Program-made: the position numbers and the translations under genes
In this document: positions 1 through 5,456 of the stretch, one piece after another
Position numbering within the stretch: position 1 is the stretch's first letter
How the letters are laid out: each line of letters begins with the position of its first letter
NCBI GenBank assembly: GCA_023229825.1
Contig: JALNYN010000018.1
Coordinates: 1 to 26,683, forward strand
Source: Minisyncoccota bacterium
Lineage (GTDB): Bacteria > Patescibacteriota > Minisyncoccia > Phycocordibacterales > CAIJYI01
Reading direction: 5' to 3'
DNA: 26,683 bases
The notes under the pieces: generated by a model
What the model was told of the DNA's origin: nothing
Database searches by the model: none
Seen by the model: the letters and a program-made list of their open reading frames with translations, nothing else

Positions 1-2
1 AA

Positions 3-203
3 ACGGTGTTACTGAAAGACAAAAAACCCCTCGACCCGAAGTGCGGCTGCTATGTCTGCAAAAATTACACACGCTCGTATTTGGCACATCTGTTTCGCGC
101 AGGGGAGTACACAGGAATGCATTTGGTAACTTTTCACAATCTCTACTATCTAAACAACCTGGCAAAAGAGTTTCGGGAGAAGATTAGGAAGGGGTTGATT
201 TAG
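3..203 (+). CDS. tgt: tRNA-guanine transglycosylase, C-terminal part (cut by window edge)
   Basis: Only the last 66 codons are in the window; the frame is open to the left edge, so this is a partial gene rather than a demonstrated truncation. The zinc site of the bacterial Tgt family is visible: Cys-x-Cys-x2-Cys in CGCYVCKNYTRSYLAHL, followed 26 residues later by His in TFHNLYYL, the same spacing as in the E. coli enzyme. Tgt exchanges G34 of tRNAs with GUN anticodons for preQ1, the first tRNA-bound step of queuosine synthesis. queA and queE lie 1.8 kb downstream on the same strand, which supports the assignment; an AT-rich accessory block separates them from tgt. It ends with TAG. Family is certain; nothing can be said of its start or promoter. 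Confidence 0.93.
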   Translation, partial: TVLLKDKKPLDPKCGCYVCKNYTRSYLAHLFRAGEYTGMHLVTFHNLYYLNNLAKEFREKIRKGLI

Positions 204-218
204 CGAGCGGTCTTTTTT

Positions 219-317
219 GGATTTTTGATTTATTTTTCCATGCTTTGAGGCGAGTAGATCTCTATAGCTCACGGCGACACGCCTCGGAAAGCTAAATCAA
301 ATCTCATCCAAAAATCC
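219..317. other. Long imperfect inverted repeat or structured element between tgt and the HEPN gene
   Basis: The gap holds nested complementary arms. GGATTTTT at 219 pairs with AAAAATCC at 310; TTGATTTA at 225 pairs with TAAATCAA at 293 after a 9-base bulge; GAGGCG at 247 pairs with CGCCTC at 280, extended by CTTT/AAAG across a GG bulge. As RNA this would be a long bulged stem. It could be a folded leader of the downstream gene, an attenuator, or the end of an inserted segment. No known riboswitch or ncRNA class is recognised. Confidence 0.45.
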
Positions 318-338
318 TGGCTCTAATTTTGGAAAAAT

Positions 339-1388
339 ATGAAAAATAATTCATTTGATTCTTGGGAATTAACTAAATTTAATTTAGATGGGAATATAAT
401 CATTAACAAATATGGAATTTTAAAAATACGAAAATCCGACGACGGCGTTATTGTTTTGATTACTGATTCAAATTATCTAAAGCTTGGGAAAAACAACTCA
501 AAAAACAAAATTTCAGACCCTGATTCCGCTTTAGCGTTTGCTTTGGATATAGGAATCCAAAAGAAAAGAAAGTTAACCACCTCTGGTTTTTACGATGGAG
601 GTAGTATGAAAAATGAAAAAAGTAACAAGGTAATATCAAGTAAAAATTATAACGCTGGAGAGTTTGAACTTATTAACAAGAGAATAAATTCTCTTTTTTC
701 AAAAACCGAGACAGAGGGTGACGCGTTCAAATTAAAAAATATTTTTGATATATACAACAACGCGCATCTTCTTCGGCAGAATTTTTATAGCGAAAGTTAC
801 ATTGATTTAATGCGCATACTAGATTCTTTGTTCTCTGCTATAAATGGGGTTGATTTCGCATTAAAGTGCTGTTCGGTTTCTGCTCAGTTTAACAAAGAAG
901 TATTTGAACGGGTAAATAATGGTAACACAGTAGGGAAGGAACGCACGAACAGCTCATCTCATGTGTTGAAATATATTTTAGACAATAAGCTTAATACAAA
1001 ATCCAACGAACAACACAAAGAAAAATTAGAGAATATGACAGAAGAAGGGAAATTTGTATTTTCTTGTCTATATTCGGCATATCAGTATAGAAATGTTTGG
1101 ATACACCGTGGTTTTCCTTTTCCAATCCCTATGACATACACTGATGATTATTTCTCTTTATCGATGGGTCAATCTTTTGCAAGATTTATTCGCGATACCG
1201 GATATGAAAAAAAAGATTTAATTGATATCCATGAAACGATTCCAAAAGCGATTCCAAAAGGGAAAAGAGGCCACGAGCACGAGGTTGAAATGTGGGGGAA
1301 AATGTATTTGCTTCTTCCCACTTGGTATTTTATGAAGGAAATTGTTCGAGTTGCAATAATTAAAGAACTTAATAAAAAACCGTTATGA
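339..1388 (+). CDS. HEPN-domain protein (Apea-like), function unknown
   Basis: This 349-residue protein is not a family I can name with confidence. The C-terminal half, about residues 135-345, looks like an Apea-like HEPN fold: a helix around HLLRQNFYSESYIDLMRILD (143-162), and the HEPN signature R-x4-H at R251-H256 in YRNVWIHRG. HEPN proteins with this motif are often metal-independent RNases in toxin-antitoxin and abortive-infection systems; activity here is inferred only. The N-terminal 110 residues are polar and unassigned. The gene is clearly more AT-rich than tgt and queA on either side, suggesting transfer. There is no good Shine-Dalgarno site before the ATG. A cluster of short hairpins and a terminator follow directly, so a common transcript is possible. 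Confidence 0.6.
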   Translation: MKNNSFDSWELTKFNLDGNIIINKYGILKIRKSDDGVIVLITDSNYLKLGKNNSKNKISDPDSALAFALDIGIQKKRKLTTSGFYDGGSMKNEKSNKVISSKNYNAGEFELINKRINSLFSKTETEGDAFKLKNIFDIYNNAHLLRQNFYSESYIDLMRILDSLFSAINGVDFALKCCSVSAQFNKEVFERVNNGNTVGKERTNSSSHVLKYILDNKLNTKSNEQHKEKLENMTEEGKFVFSCLYSAYQYRNVWIHRGFPFPIPMTYTDDYFSLSMGQSFARFIRDTGYEKKDLIDIHETIPKAIPKGKRGHEHEVEMWGKMYLLLPTWYFMKEIVRVAIIKELNKKPL

Positions 1389-1427
1389 TAGCGATATTTT
1401 GAAAAAAATAAGAGTTTTATGAGAAAA

Positions 1428-1593
1428 GAACTGTTTCCATTTTGGAAACAGTTCACGACGGAGGTGTGCAAAAAACGCACAGGTGAGTATGTGCAAAAAT
1501 TGCACATACTAGTATGTTCCAAAATGGAATCATGTGTTGCATTTTTTGCAATAGCTGGAATAATAGAAAGGCAATGTGTAAAAAATGCACGTT
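1428..1593. repeat. Cluster of six short hairpins with A/T-rich loops
   Basis: Six adjacent dyads follow the HEPN gene: GAACTGTTTCC/GGAAACAGTTC (1428-1454); TGTGC/GCACA (1465-1481); AGTATGTGCAA/TTGCACATACT with loop AAA (1486-1510); TTCCA/TGGAA (1517-1529); TTGCA/TGCAA with loop TTTTT (1537-1551); and AATGTGT/GCACGTT, paired with two G-U wobbles in RNA (1573-1593). Loops are 3-7 bases, nearly all A or T, and the motif GTGCA-A(n)-TGCAC recurs. No convincing gene overlaps them. They could be an RNA of stacked hairpins or a group of DNA operators. Confidence 0.6.
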
Positions 1594-1640
1594 GCAAATT
1601 CGTACAAAGTTGAGTTTTACAGGCTGGATATTGAATCAGT

Positions 1641-1686
1641 AAAAAAGCAACCCAGCTTACTTTTTGTAAGTCGGGTTTTGTTTTAT
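1641..1686. terminator. Bidirectional intrinsic terminator
   Basis: The stem AACCCAGCTTAC (1649-1660) pairs with GTAAGTCGGGTT (1665-1676), apart from a two-base internal mismatch. T-runs follow on the plus strand and A-runs precede it, so it can stop both the plus-strand HEPN/hairpin transcript and the minus-strand 68-residue gene that ends at 1683. Confidence 0.75.
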
Positions 1687-1889
1687 GCACAATATTCAGA
1701 AACAGTTCGGAAGAAATCTTTCATCTCTCTTTTGTTTCTTATCGTGTCGGTTAAAACGGTTTTACGCGATTTTTTGGGACCGGTTATAATAGTCGCTTCA
1801 GAACCGGTAACTTTTTTTACGAACACCTTTCGTAAAGTTTTTTTCTCGCTGTCTATTTGCCAGCAAGCTGTATAAGCTAAACAGGACAT
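1683..1889 (-). CDS. Small basic hypothetical protein, 68 aa
   Basis: The family is not recognised. The protein is 68 residues, rich in Lys, Arg and Thr in its middle (about 15-55), with no membrane segment and a Cys-containing first ten residues. Three features support a real gene: an AGAGG ribosome site about 8 bases before the ATG, a strong sigma-70-like promoter (TTGACA, 17 bases, TAGAAT) just upstream, and a terminator right after the stop. It is divergent from queA and convergent with the HEPN gene. It could be a small regulator of the accessory block, but nothing in the sequence shows that. Confidence 0.6.
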   Translation of the reverse strand: MSCLAYTACWQIDSEKKTLRKVFVKKVTGSEATIITGPKKSRKTVLTDTIRNKREMKDFFRTVSEYCA

Positions 1890-1924
1890 GTTGTTTCCTC
1901 TCTAAGTTAATTTTTACTGTACCT

Positions 1925-1953
1925 ATTCTATAATATAATTTATAGTATGTCAA
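1925..1953 (-). promoter_or_regulatory. Sigma-70-like promoter of the 68-aa gene
   Basis: On the minus strand TTGACA (1953-1948) is followed after 17 bases by TAGAAT (1930-1925), about 35 bases before the start codon. The plus strand of the same stretch contains overlapping TATAAT copies at 1929-1939 that could serve queA, so the region may be a divergent promoter. Confidence 0.7.
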
Positions 1954-1995
1954 GTTGCCAGAAATGTGACGGTGTTATATCGTATTGAAATACCT

Positions 1996-3099
1996 ATGGA
2001 AAATCTTGATGAAATAGTATCCAAATACGACTATGCCTTTGATCCGACACTGATCGCGAACGAGCCGGCTTCACCGAGGGATTCGGCGAAACTTTTGGCG
2101 TATGACCGAAAAACGGGAACGCCCCTCTTTGATACGTTTGCCAACATCGGAAATTACTTGCCGAAGGGGGCGGTTTTGGTTTTGAATGATACGAAGGTTT
2201 TTCCGGCGAGGCTGCATTGTACAAAAAAGACGGGAGGACGGGTGGAAATATTTTACCTTGGTTCGGACGGACGAACCCCACCTCAATCCTCCCTTTTAAA
2301 AAGGGGAGGAGGAACGATACGGGCACTGACTAATCACTTTCTTGATATCGGGGAAAAAGTTTTTTTGAACGATACGATTTTTTTCGAGGTGATGGGAAAG
2401 GAGGATAAAATTTATACTTTGCGTCCTTCATTTCCGATCGGTGACGTACAGAAAGTTTTCAAAAAATATGGGGAAACGCCCATACCGCCTTATATCAAAA
2501 ATACCAAGCTTTCCGAAACCCAATTGCGCGAAAAATATCAGACTGTCTTCGCGAAAAATACCGGATCGGTCGCTGCGCCGACCGCTTCGCTTCACTTCAC
2601 AAAACGACTGCTCGCGAAACTGAAAAAGCAGGGAATTCAGATCGAGTTTGTAACCCTGCATGTAAATCTTGGCACGTTTGCGCCGCTTACCGAAGAAGCC
2701 TTGAAAACAGGAAAACTCCACAAAGAATGGTACGAAATTCCGGAAAAAACCGCAAAAGCTCTTATGAAAGCCAAAAAAGAAGGAAGGCCGATCATCGCCG
2801 TCGGCACAACGGCGGTGCGGACGCTTGAAGAATGGGTGAATAGCCCCCGAGGGCGGTCCTCGGGAAGCCTCCCGAGGACCGCCCTCGGGGGCAACGGCGA
2901 AACGCGGCTTTTTATTCGGCCGGGGTATAAATTTCGCTTCGTTGACGGAATGATCACGAATTTTCATGTGCCGAAGTCTTCGCTTCTTATGCTCGTTTCC
3001 GCTTTTGTCGGACGGGAAAAACTGCTGGAATTGTATCAAGAAGCGATGAGAAAAAATTTTCGTTTCTTTTCATTTGGCGATGGTATGTTACTCTTATGA
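1996..3099 (+). CDS. queA: S-adenosylmethionine:tRNA ribosyltransferase-isomerase QueA
   Basis: QueA transfers and isomerises the ribose of S-adenosylmethionine onto preQ1 at tRNA position 34, giving epoxyqueuosine. Recognised by YDYAFDPTLIA and PRDSAKLL near the N-terminus, VLNDTKVFPARL, TLHVNLGTFAPL, and the C-terminal NFHVPKSSLLMLVSAF and FSFGDGML. The ATG at 1996 fits the family start; an in-frame GTG at 1966 would add ten residues. Two loops are non-standard. Residues about 94-107 are encoded by a palindromic repeat (2275-2312), and residues about 283-299 by a perfect 50-base palindrome (2843-2892). Both keep the frame and fall between conserved blocks, so the enzyme may still work. The stop overlaps the queE start as ATGA, indicating translational coupling. 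Confidence 0.95.
   Translation: MENLDEIVSKYDYAFDPTLIANEPASPRDSAKLLAYDRKTGTPLFDTFANIGNYLPKGAVLVLNDTKVFPARLHCTKKTGGRVEIFYLGSDGRTPPQSSLLKRGGGTIRALTNHFLDIGEKVFLNDTIFFEVMGKEDKIYTLRPSFPIGDVQKVFKKYGETPIPPYIKNTKLSETQLREKYQTVFAKNTGSVAAPTASLHFTKRLLAKLKKQGIQIEFVTLHVNLGTFAPLTEEALKTGKLHKEWYEIPEKTAKALMKAKKEGRPIIAVGTTAVRTLEEWVNSPRGRSSGSLPRTALGGNGETRLFIRPGYKFRFVDGMITNFHVPKSSLLMLVSAFVGREKLLELYQEAMRKNFRFFSFGDGMLLL
2275..2312 (+). repeat. Palindromic repeat of the ACCCCACC family inside queA
   Basis: ACCCCACCTCAATCCTCCC, then a near-palindromic TTTTAAAAA centre, then GGGGAGGAGG. The same sequence, with a few changes, stands at 24448-24484 between secA and the DUF559 gene, and two longer relatives flank the DUF559 gene. 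Here it is read as TPPQSSLLKRGGG in a loop of QueA. Confidence 0.85.
2843..2892. repeat. Perfect 23-bp-stem palindrome inside queA
   Basis: The left arm 2843-2865 starts GCCCCCGAGGGCGG and is exactly complementary to 2870-2892, leaving a four-base AGCC loop. It is much more GC-rich than the surrounding gene and is translated as SPRGRSSGSLPRTALGG just before the conserved GETRLFIRPGY block, where normal QueA has a short variable loop. Confidence 0.9.
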
Positions 3100-3806
3100 A
3101 TATGAATTTTGTCGTATCGGGAGACGGTGTATTTTTCACTGAACAGGGTGAAGGGGCGACGGCGGGAGAGCCGGCGGTATTTTTCCGTTTGCATCATTGC
3201 AATCTCGCGTGTTCGTGGTGCGATACGCCTTATACGTGGAAAACGAAAGTGGAGCGTCAGAAATGGAGCGTTACGGAAGCGATGCAAAAAATTCTCAATG
3301 AATGGGAAAAAGGCGGTGTCAAAGATAAACCTCCTCGGATGGTGATAACGGGCGGCGAGCCGTTGTTGCAGCAGGGTATGATCACCGAACTTCTCAAACA
3401 GACAGAGCTTTCAGGTTGGAAAATTGAAATTGAGACGAACGGTACGGTCGCGCCGTCAAAAGAACCTCCGTCGGAAATACAATTCAACTGTTCTCCCAAG
3501 CTGGAAAATTCGGGCAATGCAAAAATACGGCGCACGAATCCAGATGCGCTCTCGGAGCTTGCGAAGCGGAATACCTATTTTAAATTCGTTGTTAAAAACG
3601 AGGACGATATTGACGAAATATTGCGCGAGTACATTCCGATGCTTTCCGGCGTATCAAAGGAGAGGATATTTATTTCTCCCGAAGGAGTCACATCAGAAGA
3701 ACTTGATTCCGTCATAAAAAAGGTGCGAGAACGGGTTTTGTCTGAAGGTTTTATACTCGGAGATCGATTGCAGATCCGGAAGCATGGGAATAAAAGAAGA
3801 ACGTAA
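3096..3806 (+). CDS. queE: 7-carboxy-7-deazaguanine synthase QueE (radical SAM)
   Basis: QueE converts 6-carboxytetrahydropterin to 7-carboxy-7-deazaguanine, the ring-contraction step toward preQ0 and preQ1. The 236-residue protein shows GEGATAGEPAVFFRLHHCNL with the iron-sulfur site C35-x3-C39-x2-C42 (CNLACSWCDT), MVITGGEPLLQ (the glycine-rich SAM contact), and IEIETNGT, all typical of the family. Its ATG overlaps the queA stop, so the two form an operon. QueD and QueC, the neighbouring steps, are not in this window; either they lie elsewhere or the cell takes in an intermediate. A 40-base palindrome with a T-run follows and probably ends the operon. Confidence 0.93.
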   Translation: MNMNFVVSGDGVFFTEQGEGATAGEPAVFFRLHHCNLACSWCDTPYTWKTKVERQKWSVTEAMQKILNEWEKGGVKDKPPRMVITGGEPLLQQGMITELLKQTELSGWKIEIETNGTVAPSKEPPSEIQFNCSPKLENSGNAKIRRTNPDALSELAKRNTYFKFVVKNEDDIDEILREYIPMLSGVSKERIFISPEGVTSEELDSVIKKVRERVLSEGFILGDRLQIRKHGNKRRT

Positions 3807-3827
3807 TTATTTTCTACTGTGAACGGT

Positions 3828-3875
3828 GACTTATTGATATTTCGCATATGCGAAATATCAATAAGTCGTATTTTT
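3828..3875 (+). terminator. 40-bp perfect palindrome with T-run, probable terminator of queA-queE
   Basis: GACTTATTGATATTTCGCAT (3828-3847) is followed at once by its exact reverse complement (3848-3867), then GTATTTTTT. It has no spacer, so in RNA only the centre would open. The position, 22 bases after queE, fits a terminator. The spacer-free symmetry also resembles a protein-binding dyad or a palindromic repeat. Confidence 0.65.
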
Positions 3876-3893
3876 TGGATTTTTTCGTAAAAA

Positions 3894-3902
3894 TGGTATC
3901 AT
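3894..3902 (+). promoter_or_regulatory. Extended -10 promoter of glyA
   Basis: TGGTATCAT is an extended -10 element (TG-N-TATCAT) ending 9 bases before the glyA ATG, predicting a leader of only a few bases. Very similar elements stand at 7861, 14172 and 21885. Confidence 0.6.
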
Positions 3903-3911
3903 AGAAAAATT

Positions 3912-5084
3912 ATGAAAGACAAAGAAATAGAAAAATTGATGCGGCGCGAGCGCGAACGGCAGGCGAAGGCCGTTAATTTGATCGCGTCGGAAAACATTGT
4001 TTCTGCCGATGTGCTCGCGGCGCTCGGCTCCGAACTTACGAATAAATACGCGGAAGGATATCCGGGAAAGCGATATTATGGGGGAAATGAAATTATTGAC
4101 GAGGTGGAATCGCTTTGCCAAAAACGTGCGCTTGATTTGTTTAAACTGAAACCGACAGCGTGGGCGGTGAACGTCCAGCCGCTTTCCGGTTCGCCTGCCA
4201 ATCTTGCAGTGTATTCCGCGCTTGTACCGATCGGCGGTAAGATTTTGGGCATGTCGCTCGCATCCGGCGGACATCTGACGCATGGACAAAAAGTTTCGTT
4301 TACGGGCAAAGCATGGAAAGGCATTTCTTACGGTTTGGATAAAAAAACGGAACGAATCAATTATGATGATCTGCTCACTCAAGCAATGATAGACAAGCCG
4401 CATATTATCGTGGCCGGATTCACCGCGTATCCGAGAAAGATCGATTTCAAAAAATTCCGCAACATTGCCGATCTGTCCGGAGCGATCCTTTTGGTAGATA
4501 TGTCGCATTTTGCCGGATTGGTCGCGGGAGGCGCGTATCCGTCGCCGTTTCCGTATGCGGATGTCGTAACGACCACGGTGCACAAAACACTGCGAGGACC
4601 CCGGGCAGCGATCATTTTCTCAAAAAGAGACGAACGCGGTTTTTCTGAAAAGATCGACAAAGCTGTTTTTCCCGGTCTGCAGGGCGGACCGCATATGAAT
4701 GCGATCGCGGGCGTTGCGGTGGCGCTTGGCGAGGCGAATACTCCGGCTTTTAAAGCTTATGCGAAGCAGGTGATAAAAAATGCGCAGACGCTTGCTGCGG
4801 AACTGAAAAAGCGCGGTTGGAGAATTATTTCCGGCGGAACGGATTCGCACCTCATTTTGGTTGATGTTTGGGAAAATGGTTCAGGGATTTCCGGAAAAGA
4901 AGCAAGCGAGCGGCTGGAAAAAGAGGGGATCATCGTCAACAAAAATGCTATCCCATTCGACACGAGAAGTCCTTTCGATCCGTCAGGGATCCGTCTCGGC
5001 ACGGCTGCGGAAACCACCAAGGGGGCAAAAGAAAAAGATATGGTGAAGTTGGCGGGACGTATTGACGGCTGTTTAAGGAAGTGA
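3912..5084 (+). CDS. glyA: Serine hydroxymethyltransferase
   Basis: This PLP enzyme interconverts serine and glycine while charging tetrahydrofolate with a one-carbon unit. The 390-residue protein shows NLIASENIVS (19-29), NKYAEGYPGKRYYGG (44-58), a glycine/histidine block ASGGHLTHG, LLVDMSHFAGLVAGG, and the PLP lysine K225 in TTTVHKTLRGPR. GLQGGPHMNAIAG and a C-terminal GIRLGTAAETTKG complete the family pattern. It is slightly shorter than typical bacterial GlyA (about 415). No Shine-Dalgarno site is visible; the -10 element is nearly adjacent to the ATG. It is transcribed separately from queE. Confidence 0.97.
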   Translation: MKDKEIEKLMRRERERQAKAVNLIASENIVSADVLAALGSELTNKYAEGYPGKRYYGGNEIIDEVESLCQKRALDLFKLKPTAWAVNVQPLSGSPANLAVYSALVPIGGKILGMSLASGGHLTHGQKVSFTGKAWKGISYGLDKKTERINYDDLLTQAMIDKPHIIVAGFTAYPRKIDFKKFRNIADLSGAILLVDMSHFAGLVAGGAYPSPFPYADVVTTTVHKTLRGPRAAIIFSKRDERGFSEKIDKAVFPGLQGGPHMNAIAGVAVALGEANTPAFKAYAKQVIKNAQTLAAELKKRGWRIISGGTDSHLILVDVWENGSGISGKEASERLEKEGIIVNKNAIPFDTRSPFDPSGIRLGTAAETTKGAKEKDMVKLAGRIDGCLRK

Positions 5085-5145
5085 TACCATTTTTCCAGAC
5101 ATGTTCATTTGTTGTTTGTAATTGTACTTATGGGAGGTATATAAA

Positions 5146-5382
5146 ATGTCGACAGTTGGTGTGATGTTGTTGCTGGTATTTTTTGGGATCGGCAGTTTTG
5201 GTTTTTCGGTCAAAGTTGCAAGTCTTTTTGTTGTTGGAGCCGTGGGCTGCGGTCTGGTTTTCTTGAATTTACTAAGTTCGAGAAATGGGTTTATTGAAAA
5301 GCTTTCCGGATATAGTGTTTTCGGTACCTTATTTTACGGATTATACCTTGCGGTAACCGTTGCGTTGAAAATATATTTCTAA
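5146..5382 (+). CDS. Small membrane protein, 78 aa
   Basis: No family is recognised. The protein is almost wholly hydrophobic with probably three membrane segments: residues about 2-22, 25-45 and 58-77, with a short polar loop SSRNGFIEKLSG between the second and third. The ATG at 5146 is preceded by GGGAGG with ideal spacing, which is one of the best ribosome sites in the window and decides this start over the in-frame TTG at 5122. A strong terminator follows. It stands alone between glyA and smc. Confidence 0.75.
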   Translation: MSTVGVMLLLVFFGIGSFGFSVKVASLFVVGAVGCGLVFLNLLSSRNGFIEKLSGYSVFGTLFYGLYLAVTVALKIYF

Positions 5383-5392
5383 TATTTTTTGG

Positions 5393-5417
5393 AACCGCCT
5401 TTTTACGAGGCGGTTTT
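5393..5417 (+). terminator. Intrinsic terminator after the small membrane protein
   Basis: AACCGCC (5393-5399) pairs with GGCGGTT (5409-5415) around a nine-base loop, followed by T-rich sequence, ten bases after the stop codon. Confidence 0.8.
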
Positions 5418-5443
5418 GCTTTGTCTAAAACTCATAAAAATTG

Positions 5444-5449
5444 TAAAAT
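5444..5449 (+). promoter_or_regulatory. -10 box of smc, leaderless arrangement
   Basis: TAAAAT ends seven bases before the smc ATG, so transcription should begin at or next to the start codon. The GAGGT in that gap is too close to the ATG to act as a normal ribosome site. Confidence 0.5.
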
Positions 5450-5456
5450 AGAGGTA

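Noticed and set aside
1419..1613. 64-codon plus-strand frame after the HEPN gene
   Set aside because: It overlaps six hairpins, which explain its sequence, and has no ribosome site or family resemblance.
3858..4583. 241-codon minus-strand frame opposite glyA
   Set aside because: It lies antisense to a clear serine hydroxymethyltransferase, has Arg/His/Phe-rich shadow composition, and no start signals.
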